A DNA stretch of 64,000 nucleotides, taken from contig BRKX01000017.1 in NCBI GenBank assembly GCA_026008535.1, positions 8,262,501 to 8,326,500 of the forward strand, written 5' to 3'. The notes under the pieces were generated by a model that was not told the DNA's origin, searched no databases, and worked only from the letters and a program-made list of their open reading frames with translations. Position numbers and translations under genes: made by a program. This document shows positions 11,541 through 22,031 of this stretch, piece by piece (position 1 is the first letter of the stretch; each line of letters opens with the position of its first letter). Source of the stretch: Perilla frutescens (Eukaryota; Streptophyta; Magnoliopsida; Lamiales; Lamiaceae).

Positions 11541-13171
11541 TGTAATACCCCGAAATATTTTAGAAGGTTTTACTCGACTTATGTTGCCTGAGGGTAATCT
11601 AGGAAAGAAGTTGGGTCCTTAAAGGATTAAAATAAAGGAAAATCGCAGCCGGGGGAAATCTGTTAAATTTATTTGGTCAAAAATTGTTTTAAAAATATGC
11701 TCTGATATTTTTCTCGGGTTGATAGATAATATTTCAAGGATCGTGCCAAACTTTGAATATTCCAATTTTGAGTCCAAATGAACACTTGGCACAATTTTAA
11801 ACTAAAAGGTAATAGATTTGGATAACTAAGGCACATCCTTCATTATCCAATTTCTTTTTCGAAATATTATCCTATTCATAATTATCCTATTCTTTTTCTA
11901 TCATTATCCTATTCCATCATTATCCTCTTTCTTTTATTCATTATTATCCTATTTATTTTTCTTCTATAAATAGGAGGTTAAGGTTTCATTTTTCATTCAT
12001 TTTCAAAATCGAAATGCCGAGCAGCTTCTAGAGAAGGTACAACTCTAGTTTCCTATTTCATTTTCGAAATAGTCATTTTCAAGGTGTCAATGCATAGATC
12101 ATGAATACGTGATTGAAATGATGACACGACGGACGATCACGATAGAAAATCGTCGTGACCGCCGCCAAAAGTCTCCACCACCCTTCAAATAGGTGACTCT
12201 TTCAGGTCACCGAATCAAAAGGTGTCTTTAGGGTTTTATGTTCTATGTATATTTATATACATTTTCCGTGTTGTCACTTTTTAATTTCGGGTATATTTTG
12301 GGTATCCGAATATTAAATGGTAGTCTTTTTCAGATCTATCCTTCATGGATAGCCCTATCGTACTTTTAAGCTCAAAAGTTATTCCGTGTCAAAATATAGT
12401 ATTTTTATTGAAAGTTTCATATTTTTCCAATGGGCAGATCTTGCGGTATGAATTTATTTGTATCGAGTTAATTTTAGGATATGGGTTTGACCACCCCGTA
12501 TGCCAAAACTTCCAAAAGGGTTTTTCTTTATAAAAATGCCCTGAGTAAAGTTCCCTTAAGAGTCAAAATATTTTGATGACCCAGATGCTGCGTATTAAGA
12601 TAGTAGATATTATAATATTTACTTCATAGCTAAGAAATATTAGATTTTGACCTAATGATAGTCTTTTATCGAAACTAAGTTGCCGGATAATCTTGTAGGC
12701 TCAGAAGAAGGAGACTTCTAGTTGAGACCAGAACCAGAATATAGATCTAGCTTTCCAGATCGGATTGCCAGGTGGGTTTTTATTATATAAAAATATGTTT
12801 CGGGTTATTAAGCCCTGATATTTATAAAATGATTATGATTGAATATCCAACTCATGACTGTATTTGATGTGCTCTCCTGACTCATGTAAGTCTTACTACT
12901 GTTTTTGGTGACGAAACTACAATGGTTCACGATATCAAGCCCCAAGCAAACAGGGCAGTGTCCAACCTTAAGCAGCCGGGTTGTGTACACGAACCGACTC
13001 ACCGTAAGCGTTCTAGGGGAGAGTGGCGCGCAATGATGGAACTAAAATGATTTAGTATACATGGAATGCACAAATTTTCTACTTTAAAAGCTTTCCATGA
13101 TATGCTTAAAATATGATTGGATATTCTGTTTTATAAAATGATTGTAAAGGTTTTTTCTCAAAAGTACCCAC

Positions 13172-13219
13172 TGAGTGCATTAGTACTCACGCCCAAAATC
13201 TTTTCAAATATTTTTCAGG
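13172..13219 (+). promoter_or_regulatory. Conserved hairpin plus T-rich CAGG motif in S1
   Basis: TGAGT (13172-13176), an 8-nt loop, ACTCA (13185-13189), then GCCCAAAA and a T-rich stretch ending CAGG (13216-13219). The same arrangement occurs in S2 and, inverted, in S3. Role unknown; it could be a splice acceptor-like, 3'-processing or packaging signal. Confidence 0.6.
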
Positions 13220-13376
13220 ATGAGCTGCGGGATGATGGACGGCTGTGCTAAGGCTGAAGGGCTATCATTTGATGTATATGTTTCCTTTTTCGCTATGGAG
13301 TCTAACTGAGAACATGCTTCCTTTTGAGTCTGAATAAATGCGCTACGTTCTTTCCGCTTACTCTGATTATTGCTAC

Positions 13377-13732
13377 GGAGTGTTCGGTTCTCCGAATCCC
13401 ATTTTCTTTACTGTTATGGAGTGTTCAGTTCTCTGAATCCCGTTTACTTTCCGTTCCTGACAGGCAAAAGCCTGGCATTTATTTACTTTCTTTATTCAGA
13501 CAGGCGCAAGCCTGGCTTTACATTGTTTTCCATGTCAAGGCAAAAGCCTGGCATCTCTTTACTTCAAGTATTTGGACAGACATCAGTCTGGCCTTTTTCA
13601 TGCCTAACCTATTAACAGTTAACCTTTGAACTGTTATTATTTACATTGAAGTTTGCCTTTGTTATTCTTTCTTGGGTTCATCCTAAGAGTCATGGTATCT
13701 GGTTTGAGTCATTTCATACGCTTTAAAAGCGT
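13377..13732 (+). repeat. Array of short covarying hairpins in S1
   Basis: Stems seen: TTCGG/CCGAA (13383-13396), TTCAG/CTGAA (about 13424-13437), CAGGC/GCCTG with AAAA loop (13461-13474), CAGGC/GCCTG with GCAA loop (13501-13514), AGGC/GCCT (13538-13549), CAGAC/GTCTG (13577-13590), AACAGTT/AACTGTT (13614-13635) and ACGCTT/AAGCGT (13718-13732). Pairs change together between copies. Confidence 0.8.
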
Positions 13733-13751
13733 GGATTGATCCATTTATAGA

Positions 13752-13784
13752 GGTTATGCTGCCCAAATTTTTAGGGCACTAACC
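13752..13784 (+). other. Near-terminal two-stem hairpin in S1
   Basis: Outer stem GGTTA (13752-13756) with TAACC (13780-13784); 4/2-nt internal loop; inner stem GCCC (13761-13764) with GGGC (13774-13777); 9-nt loop. S2 has the same geometry with compensatory changes. Confidence 0.65.
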
Positions 13785-13879
13785 CCATTTCTTTAATTGC
13801 TTCTGTTCAACAACCCCTTCCCCCTGCCCCCAAGTAGCGCACCGGTCCCCTGCCCTTCTCCCGAGATCGGGGCGTTACA

Positions 13880-14236
13880 ACACTTCTGAGAAAATGAAGA
13901 TTCAGGCTCTGATAGCTGAGCTTTCATCAGGAGAAGAATTTGTCTCCCCAGCAACAGATGTTCCTGAACATGTTCATAAATTGCACAAGCTTGCAAGTAC
14001 TATTGTTGTTGCTGGTTAGAAGGGATCTCCATCGGCTCCAAAGCAAGGTGAAGCACAGGATGATCGATCCGCAGAAAAAGAAAAGGAAGCTGAAGCTGAA
14101 GAGGAAGAATCTGCAGAGGAGGAGCAAGAGGCTGATGAAAATGAGCAAGAGGTTGATGAAGAGGAACAAGAGGCTGAAGAGGGTGATGAGACAGACTATG
14201 ATGATGCTGAAGAAGAGTTTGTTAAAGAAGAATGAG
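13880..14236 (+). pseudogene. Acidic C-terminal tail of the copia extra 3' ORF
   Basis: Starting in the right-hand TSD (13880-13884), the interrupted ORF resumes: EKMKIQALIAELSSGEEF, then a stop near 14018, then a Glu/Asp-rich tail (EEEESAEEEQEADENEQE and similar) ending at a TGA at 14233-14235. It follows the basic N-terminus and conserved middle domain, so the whole protein had a basic-globular-acidic layout. The tail resembles charged single alpha-helix or coiled-coil sequence. Function unknown. Confidence 0.65.
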
Positions 14237-14684
14237 AGCAAGCATCTGACAAATCCGAGTAGTATCTTTTACTCATTTGCCTTTCTCAGTGGCAAATAAG
14301 GAGAGTAAAGCAATATAATTTTTAAATTTTTTGCTATTCAAGTTTCATTATCTTGCATCCATGTTTTTACAAGATAGTTTTTGTGCTGATTTGCTGTAAT
14401 ATCAATTTTCTTGATATTATATATTGAACATATATTTTTATCTGCCTTACTATGATCCTAATCTGCTAAAAAATTAAAACTGTTGATTAAGAGAAAAGAA
14501 TATGATAAAAAAATGCATTATAACAGAGCAGATACAAGCTGATAAAAAAGTAAAAAATAGCAGGATCATATGATGTTCACAGGGACATTCAAGTATGTTT
14601 TAAGGTATATGATTCTTCAGTTTAAGGATTTTTTTTTTAAAACATGGAGCTGATTTGCCAACAGATAAAGACAAAAGGGGAGAT
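14237..14684 (+). other. Copia unit I 3' untranslated region with polypurine tract
   Basis: AT-rich sequence without a gene between the extra ORF and LTR2. The polypurine tract ACAAAAGGGGAGAT occupies 14671-14684 and abuts the LTR start TGTTAGTGCC. Confidence 0.8.
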
Positions 14685-15635
14685 TGTTAGTGCCATCTGC
14701 ACTAAGGTGTTCAAGATTGTCATAATCTGTATGGCAATATCAAAGAACACAAAAGATTTTGATTGTTCAAGATTGAAGAACATGTCCTGGACATTACAAT
14801 GAACATTCCGCTGTCAATCTGATTGAAGATCAAGACATGTACTTAATCATGTTCATGAACATGATCATGTACATGGTTGTCCAGAGAGTTTACAAGAGAC
14901 ATGCCATGCTAGATTCAAGGAGTTGAAGCTGCAGATTTAAGATGGATGTTTTAGAATAGAAGCTGTCTTGTTCGTGATGAAGATCAAAGAAGGAAAGCAG
15001 AAATTCTATTTAAGGAAGATATCTAAACTATGGTTGTCTGAATTAATTAAGTAAAATTTCCTTATTGAATTCAAGTCAGATTAGGACTTCTGATTACCAT
15101 GTTAAGGCTATATCTTTCATCTATAAATAGCTTGGGAATCAGACTAGTTTAGGAGGCACATACACGAATACACAAAACTGATTTAGACAGTTCAAAAGAC
15201 TTCAAATATGAAGCATTAGGTATTTGGTATTGTTAGGCTAGAGTTGATCTTTTGATCATTGTTTTTCTAGTTTGTGTTTCAATCTGTTTCATACATACTT
15301 AGAGGAGTCTCGAGAGAGATTTTCTGTAGGAGCTAGAGGGATTCTAGGTCGTGAAGGGGGCTCACAATTCAGTTCATCAAAAGAAGTTGTAGTGGGTAGG
15401 AAAGATATCGAGTGATGGGAGGTCATCATGTAAAAGCCTTTGTAACCATACAACACAGTAGTGAATTATTTCTTACGGACTTGTGAAGTCCCCCTCACGT
15501 AGATCAGTTGATCAAACAGGGTTATCAACCTCATACCGTTTATTTGCTTACAATTTATCTATTCTAACCTTGAATGTTCACAATAATGTACATGTACATG
15601 ATGTTGAACATGTACGCCTAGTTTATGTAACTTTA
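14685..15635 (+). repeat. Copia LTR2 (between units I and II)
   Basis: Starts TGTTAGTGCC and ends ACTTTA, 951 bp, homologous throughout to LTR1; the terminal CA has mutated to TA. TATAAATA at 15122-15129. It is preceded by a polypurine tract and followed by a primer-binding site and gag, so it serves as 3' LTR of unit I and 5' LTR of unit II. The bases after it (ATTGG) do not match those before LTR1 (GTCCA), as expected if this is not an element end but an internal LTR of a tandem array. Confidence 0.9.
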
Positions 15636-15637
15636 AT

Positions 15638-15652
15638 TGGTACCAGAGCGGG
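15638..15652 (+). other. Copia unit II primer-binding site, tRNA-Met type
   Basis: TGGTACCAGAGCGGG two bases after LTR2. It resembles the initiator tRNA-Met site TGGTATCAGAGC with one change. Confidence 0.8.
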
Positions 15653-15726
15653 TCACATTTAGTTTTAGTGCGAAAAGAGTCCTGAAAAGTGCATAACAGC
15701 GTAAAGGTTTTGGTTGGAATTCAATC

Positions 15727-16690
15727 ATGAGTTTATCAAAGAAGGATGATCTACGATTAGACCACCATTGCTTGAAGGCAACAACTATTCTTACTGGAAA
15801 AAAAGGATGGGGGCGTTTCTGAGATCAATTGATAAGTTTGCATGGAAAAGCACCACTGAAGGATGTGAAAAGCTGATGGTTGCTAAGGAAGAAAAGCATG
15901 TGGAGATTGAAGAAGGAGAGTACTGTGCCACAGAAGAACTGGTATAATATCAACTCTAAAACTCTCAATGCAATATTCTCTGCAGTGGATCTTGAAACAT
16001 TCAGCCTGATCTCAACTTGTGAGACTACCAAAGCTGCATGGGATATTATGGAAACTACCTTTGAAAGTTCAGTGAGGCTGTTAAGGCTTCAAAATCTTAC
16101 TTCAAAGTTTGAAAATCTCAGAATAGAAGATACTAAGTCCATTGGTGAGTTTAATGCCAGACTGAGAAGCATATCAAATGAGAGTTTTGCTTTTAGTGAG
16201 CCTATCAGCAATGAGAAGCTTGTAAGGAAGGTTCTCAGATCTCTTCCAATGAAGTTTGTTTACAAAGTTACTGCAATTGAAAAAGCCAAATATATCAAGA
16301 TTATGAGGCTTGATGAGCTGATGGGATCATTGAGGACGTTGAAGATGAACCTGAAAGATAAAGACAATAGCTCAAGAAAGAGAGGTATTGCTCTTAAAAT
16401 TGAAGTCTCTGAGGATGTACCTGAACATGTACAGAAACAAAAAATTGTACTTGACTCAGATATAATGAATAATATGGTTTTGATCACCAAGAACTTCAGT
16501 CGAATGTTAAAAAGAGTCAATAAGCAGTCTTCTAGAAGGACCAACAGTAGAAGACAACAATCTGGTAGTTCTCCACAAGACAGAAACTCTACAAGTGAGC
16601 AGAAAGAGTTAAAACCCTCAAATTCCAGAAGAGGAATCTAGTGCAGAGAATGTTATGGATTTGGGCACATTCAAGCTGAATATAAAACAC
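15727..16690 (+). pseudogene. Copia unit II gag
   Basis: Starts near MSLSKKDD (15727) with stops before the open stretch 15880-16641. The core contains LQNLTSKFE, SIGEFNARL, SLPMKF and RLDELMGSL, closely matching unit I. A stop at 16639-16641 directly precedes the zinc knuckle (16642-16683), and the last knuckle Cys is Tyr, so metal binding would be lost. It lacks the GT dipeptide present in the other gag copies (TTFESSVRL against TTFEGTSSVRL). Confidence 0.85.
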
Positions 16691-17368
16691 TCTGAAGAGA
16701 AACAAAAAGAATTACAATGCTTCTCTCTGTGACAATGATTCTGAAGGAAACAACAGTGATTCAGATGAGAATACTATTGCTTTTACAGCAAAAGTCTCAG
16801 AGTTCCAGGATCTCTTCAAACTTGAAGAGGATGAAGATTCTGACAATGAAGACTTCAGCATGAAGAATTTGTCAAAATATATAAAGAGATGTACGAAAAA
16901 TGGCTGGAAGTTGTAGAGATCAACAAGACTCTACAATCTCACAACAAGGATCTTCTCAAATAAAAGGAGGAACTGCTCAGATCTGATGATGAACAGAAGA
17001 TCACTATTCAGCAACAAAAGAAGGAGATTGAAGAATTATCTGCAGAACTCAAATCCATAAAAAAGAATGTCAACATGCTGAACAAAAGAACTAAGAATCT
17101 TGATAAGATTCTTACTACTTAAGGACATTCAGGAAAGAGTCATCCAGGTCTTAGATACAATGGTAGACAGTCCAAGAAAGTGTTTGTCAAAGAAAGTACA
17201 ACCCAGCAAGTGCATGGACAAGATAATGTTCGGAACATCCAGAAGAACATTATTAACAAAAAAATGGTTGCTTACAGTGGTAATAGAAAATGAATCATTT
17301 TCCATTACTATGAAGAGAAAGGCCACATTCATCCATATTGTGATAAGTATCTTTATGATCTCAAAAGT
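16691..17368 (+). pseudogene. Copia unit II gag-pol linker (acidic and coiled-coil segment, second zinc finger)
   Basis: After the knuckle come Asp/Ser/Glu-rich and Lys/Glu-rich segments of coiled-coil character (IQQQKKEIEELSAEL near 17010-17050), with stops and frame changes. A second degenerate zinc finger lies near 17300-17345 (CHYYEEKGHIHPYC; the second Cys is Tyr). Two zinc fingers with a coiled-coil linker fit the SIRE-like lineage. Confidence 0.65.
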
Positions 17369-18040
17369 ATGAGAAGGAGATTTGTGGTTCAACATTCCAA
17401 TAATAAGAATAAAAGACCAGCTAGACAGAAAAATAAGAATCCTGCACAAAAGAAGCAATGGGTTATCCAGCAGACCAGTCTGATTGCCCATACATCCTTA
17501 AGAGTTAAAGACAAGGGCAACTGGTACTTTGACAGTGGCTGTTCAAGACACATGACTAGAGATTACTCAGTTATGCAGAACTTAAAGGCCTGCTCATCTG
17601 ACTATGTCACCTTTGGAGATGGAAAAAGGGGAAAAGTAATGGGTAAAGGTGAACTGGTCGTCGAAGGAATGCCTAAACTAAAAAAGGTTATGCTAGTTGA
17701 TGGACTCAAAGCAAATCTTATCAGCATTAGTCAACTGTGTGATGATGACATGACAGTTGCCTTTATCAAAGAAAATTGCAGGGTAATGAATAAGAACAAT
17801 GACTTATTTACAGAAGGAAAAAGATCAGCTGACAACTGCTATCAGCTACATGTTCTTTCACAATGTTCTTTAACATGTCAAAAAACATCTATAGAAGAGT
17901 CAGAGATATGGCATCAGAAACTTAGACACCTCAACTTCAGAAACCTCCAGAAGATCATTAACAAAGAGATTGTCAGAGGACTTCCTCAAATCAAGATTGA
18001 TAGAGATAAGGTATGTAGTCCATGCCAGATTAGGAAGTAG
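17369..18040 (+). pseudogene. Copia unit II protease and pre-integrase domain
   Basis: Open frame of 223 codons. The copia aspartic protease signature WYFDSGCSRHMT has its catalytic Asp at residue 55, followed by VTFGDGKRG. The GAG-pre-integrase domain follows with IWHQKLRHLNFRNLQ and VCSPCQIRK, giving the His/Cys zinc-binding residues. The usual copia protease reads DSGASxHMT or DSGCSRHMT, so the active site looks intact. A TAG at 18038 cuts it from the integrase core. Confidence 0.85.
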
Positions 18041-18547
18041 TCCAAATCTCAGCATAAAGAAGTTCAGGACAGAACTTCTAAAAGAGTTTTAGATCTTATT
18101 CATATGGATCTAATGGGGCCGATAGCTGCGGAAAGCTACGGAGAAAAGAAGTATGTTCTTGTATACATTAATGATTTCTCAAGGTTTACATGGGTAGACT
18201 TTCTCAGAGATAAGAGTGAAGCTTTCATGGCATTCAAGAAACTAGCTTGCAAGATCACAATTGAAAAGGATCAATACATTATCTGAATCAAAAGTGATCA
18301 TGGCAAGGAATTTGAAAATTAGTACTTTGACAAATTCTGTAGTGAGAATGGAATTAGTCATGAGTACTCAGCTCCCAAGACTCTTCAGCATAATGGAGTT
18401 CTTGAAGGAAAGAACAGAACTCTTCAAGAGATGGCAAAAACCATGATTGCTGCTAAAGGAGTTGCTGCTATGTTCTGGGTAGAAGCCATCAATACTGCAT
18501 ATCATATCAGCAATAAAGTTCATCTCAGACCAGGTACTTTCACTACA
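18041..18547 (+). pseudogene. Copia unit II integrase core, truncated and fused to gag
   Basis: MDLMGP (18104) holds the first catalytic Asp, KSDHGKEFEN the second, and HNGVLEGKNR the Glu of DD35E. Stops at about 18283 and 18319 interrupt it. The frame continues through FWVEAINT and VHLRPGTFTT, then at about 18547 the sequence switches abruptly into gag (LETTFEGTSS). The rest of integrase, RT and RNase H of unit II are absent. Confidence 0.85.
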
Positions 18548-19230
18548 TGGCATATTTTGGAAACCACCTTTGAAGGGACTAGTTCAGTTAGGTTATCAAG
18601 GCTTCAAAATCTTACTTCTAAGTTTGAATTTCATAAAATAGAGGAAACCCATAGGTGAGTTTAATGCCAGATTGAGAAGCATATCTAATGAGAGTTTTGC
18701 TCTTGGTGAGCCTATCAACATGAGAAACTTGTAAGAAAAGTTCTCAGATCTCTTCCGAAAAAGTTTGCATACAAAGTTGCTGCAATTGAAAACGCCAAGG
18801 ATATCAAGAATATGAAGCTTGATGAGTTGACAGGGTCTTTGAGGATGTTCAAGATGAATCTGGAGGATGAAGATAGAAGCTCAAGGAAGAGAGATATTGC
18901 TCTTAAAACTGAAGTTTCAGAGGATGTACCTGAACATGTACAGAAACAAAAGACTGTACTTAATTCAGATACAATGAATACTATGGTCTTGATCACTAAG
19001 AACTTCAGCCGTATGTTGAAAAGAGCCAACAAATAGTCTTCAAGAAGGTCCAACAATAGTAGATAACCAACTAGTAATTCTCTGTAAGATAGAAACTCAA
19101 GCAATGATCAAAAGGAGTTTCAATAGTCAAATCCAAGAAGAGGGATCCAGTGCAGAGAATGTGATGGATTTAGACACATTTAAGCTGAATGTGCAAATAC
19201 ACTGAAGAGAAATAAAAAAGAATTACGATG
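18548..19230 (+). pseudogene. Copia unit III gag (5'-truncated), fused to unit II integrase
   Basis: Enters gag at the ETTFEGTSSVRLSRLQ position, so the N-terminal third and the LTR of this unit are missing. Frameshifts are near 18640-18720. The open part is 18812-19036 (KLDELTGSLRMF and so on). The zinc knuckle CRECDGFRHI-stop-AEC is at 19151-19192, with a TAA where units I and II have CAA. Gag in three tandem units shows the array arose by recombination among copies. Confidence 0.85.
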
Positions 19231-19880
19231 CATCTCTCAGTGACAATGATTCCGAAGAAAGCAGCAGTGATTCAGATGAAGAAACTATTACTTTTACAAC
19301 AAAAATCTCTGAATTCCAAGATCTCTTCGATTATACAGAAGATAATGAGTCAGACAATGAAGACTTCAGCTAAGAAGAATTTGTCAAAACATACAAGGAG
19401 ATGTATGCAAAGTGGCTGGAAGTAGTGTAAATCAACAAGACTCTTCAGTCTCATAACAAGAATCTTCTAGAGGAGAAAGAGAAGTTGATCAAGTTTGATT
19501 CACAATAGAAGCATATAATCCAGAAGCAAGAGAAGGAGATTGCTGAATTATCCACAGAGCTCAAATCCATCAAATGGAATATCACCATGTTGAATAGTCG
19601 AACAAAGAATCTTGATAAGATTCTTACAACTCCAAGACATTCAAGAAAGAGTTATCCAAGTCTTGGATACAGTGGAGGATAGTCCAAGATAATGTTTGTA
19701 AAAAAAAGTACAAGCTAGCCAGCGGATATATACGATAATGTTCAGTACATCCATAAGAAGATTATTGACAAGAAGATGACTACTTATAATAGCAACATAA
19801 AAGGTATCATCTGCCATTATTGTGAGGAAAAATGCCACATTTGACCATATTGTGAGAAATATCTTTATGATCTCAAAAGG
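19231..19880 (+). pseudogene. Copia unit III gag-pol linker
   Basis: Degenerate acidic and coiled-coil segment equivalent to 16691-17368, with many stops. A degenerate second zinc-finger region is recognisable near 19810-19860 (CHYCEEKCHI and so on). No intact frame. Confidence 0.6.
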
Positions 19881-20590
19881 ATGAGAATGAGATTTGTGGT
19901 TCAGCATTCCAGCAATAGGAACAAAAGACCAGTTGTACAGAAAAAGAAGAAGTCTGCACAGAAAAAGCAATGGGTTGTCACACAAACCAGTCTGATTGCT
20001 CACACATCCTTGAGAGTTAAAGACAAGAGCAACTGGTATTTTGACAGTGGCTATTCAAGACACATGACTGGGGATTGCTCAATTGTGCATAATTTAAAAG
20101 CTTGCTCATCTGTCTTTGTTACCTTTGGAGATGGAAAAAGGAGAAAAGTAATGGGTAAATAAGAGCCAGTTGTCGAAGGAATGCCTAAACTGAATAAGAC
20201 TATGCTATTTAATAGACTCAAAGCCAATTTTATCAACATCAGTCAGATGTGTGATGATGGCATGACAGGAGTCTTCACCAAAGAGAATTGCATGGTAATA
20301 AATAAGAACAATGACTTATTCATGAAAAGAAGAAGATCAGCTGACAACTGTTATCAGCTATATGTTCCTGCACAATGTTCCTTAAGATGTTAAATAACAT
20401 CAGTAGAAGAGTCAGAAATCTAGCATCAGAAGCTTGGTCACATCAACTTCAGAAATCTCCAGAGAATCATTAATAAAGAGATAGTAAGAGGAATTCCCCA
20501 GATCAAGGTTGACAGAGATAAAGCGTATGGTCCATGCCAGATTGGGAAGCAATCAAGATCTCAGCATAAAGAAGTTTAGGATAGAACTTC
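19881..20590 (+). pseudogene. Copia unit III protease and pre-integrase domain
   Basis: Two open pieces (19881-20162, 20181-20393). The protease signature reads WYFDSGYSRHMTG, with Tyr replacing Cys beside the catalytic DSG. SISQ in unit II corresponds to NISQ here. The pre-integrase zinc-binding segment (IxHQKLGHINFRNLQ, GPCQIGKQ) follows to about 20560 with further stops. Confidence 0.8.
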
Positions 20591-21060
20591 TAAAAAAAAT
20601 TTAGATCTTATTTATATGAATCTAATGGGGCCAATGGCTGTGGAGAGCTACAGAAGAAAAAAGTATGTTCTTGTCTGCATAGATGACTTCTCAAGATTTA
20701 CATGGATAGACTTTCTCAGAGATAAGAGTGAAGCATTCATGGAATTTAAGAAGCTGGCCTGCAAAATTACAGTTGAAAAGGATCAACATATCATCAACAG
20801 AAGTGATCATGGCAAGGAGTTTGAAAATCAGTACTTTCATAATTTTTGCCATGAGAATGGGATCAGCCATGAGTACTCAGCCCCTAAGACTCCTCAACAT
20901 AATGGAGTAGTTGAAAGGAAGAACAGAACTCTCCAGGAGATAGCTAGAACCATGATTGTTGCCAAAGGAGTTGCTGCTATGTTCTGGGCAGAAGCCATCA
21001 ATACTACATGTCACATCAGCAATAAAGTCCATCTCAGACCAGGTACCTTCACCATATGAT
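20591..21060 (+). pseudogene. Copia unit III integrase core
   Basis: Open 20616-21059. MNLMGP (Asn instead of the first catalytic Asp, so an active-site residue is lost), RSDHGKEFEN and HNGVVERKNR keep the second Asp and the Glu. It runs into VHLRPGTFTI and then shifts frame into the C-terminal integrase segment starting YDIWYEKKP. Confidence 0.85.
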
Positions 21061-22031
21061 ATTTGGTATGAAAAGAAACCTATATTGAAGTACTTCCATG
21101 TGTTTGGAAATACCTGCTATATACTCAATGATAGAGAGTATCTCAGTAAGATGAACAATAAAGGAGTAGAAGGGCTGTTTGTTGGATACTCCAAAAATAG
21201 TAAATCATACAGGATTTACAACAAGGAGACAAAGGCTGTTGTAGAATCAATCAATGTTAGATTTGATGATCAAAATGATGCTGTCAATCCCATAGAAGAA
21301 GATGTTCACTCAAATGTATTTGGACATTCTGATGTACATGATGATATAGATAGAGAATCTGAAGATCAGGAAGTGAAGCAAAAGAAGCCATCATGGCAGA
21401 TTATTAAGGATAATCCTACCACAGAAGTCATAAGAGATGTCCATGAAGGAAGAATGACCAGAAGCAGACTCAGAAAGAGACTTCATGAAGAAATATCCAA
21501 TGTCTGTTTCACATCCAAGATAGAGCCCAAGAATGTTCAAGAAGCTCTCAAAGATGTCTATTAAATTGAATCTATGCAAGAAGAGCTTCTGCAATTCAAG
21601 AAGAATGATGTCTGGGATCTAGTGTAGAAACCTGAATGAGTGAATATAGTTGGGACTAAGTAGATATTCAAGAACAAGACTGATAAATATGGGAATATCA
21701 CAAGGAATAAAGCTAAACTGGTTGCACAAGGGTATTCACAGATTGAAGGAATAGATTTTGATGAGACTTTTGCTCCAGTCACAAGGATAGAATCAGTTAG
21801 ACTTCTGCTAGCAATGTCTTGCATGATCAAGTTCAAGCTATATCAGATGGATGTTAAGAGTGCATTCTTGAATGGATTTCTGAAGAAGGATGTGTATGTT
21901 GCGCAGCCTAAAGGATTTGAAGATGCACATCATTCAGATTATATTTTCAAACTCAAAAAGGCATTATATGGTTTGAAACAAGCTCCTTGAGCATGGTATG
22001 AAAGATTGACTATATACTTGGTTAGTAAAGG
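21061..22031 (+). pseudogene. Copia unit III integrase tail and RT, truncated by Athila-like insertion
   Basis: FVGYSKNSKSYRIYNKE, VRFDD, RSRLRKRLHEEISN and then RT motifs AKLVAQGYSQIEGIDFDETFAPV, QMDVKSAFLNGFL and KKALYGLKQAP. Single-base stops include positions where unit I reads Trp. The homology ends at LVSKG near 22026, before the YVDD active site, where the inverted Athila-like LTR begins. The missing 3' half of this copia unit is not found before the host gene at the right end. Confidence 0.85.

Larger units (their letters stand above)
11541..13879 (+). mobile_element. Solo LTR S1 (gypsy, probably Tekay-like chromovirus)
   Basis: Begins TGTAATACCCC and ends GGCGTTACA, with near-inverted termini, 2339 bp and a perfect ACACT TSD. 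There is no internal domain, so it is a solo LTR left by LTR-LTR recombination. TATAAATA lies at 11965-11972. A GC-rich leader follows (about 12125-12180), then the conserved hairpin/TTCAGG motif (13172-13219) and a hairpin array (13377-13635). Lineage is inferred from the TGTAAYACCCC start and large LTR size. It interrupts the copia 3' ORF. The short ORFs inside are not supported as genes. Confidence 0.85.

Noticed and set aside
13377..13732. Possible tRNA or snoRNA genes in the hairpin-rich region
   Set aside because: No cloverleaf, A/B boxes or C/D or H/ACA boxes; the stems are short and repeated.
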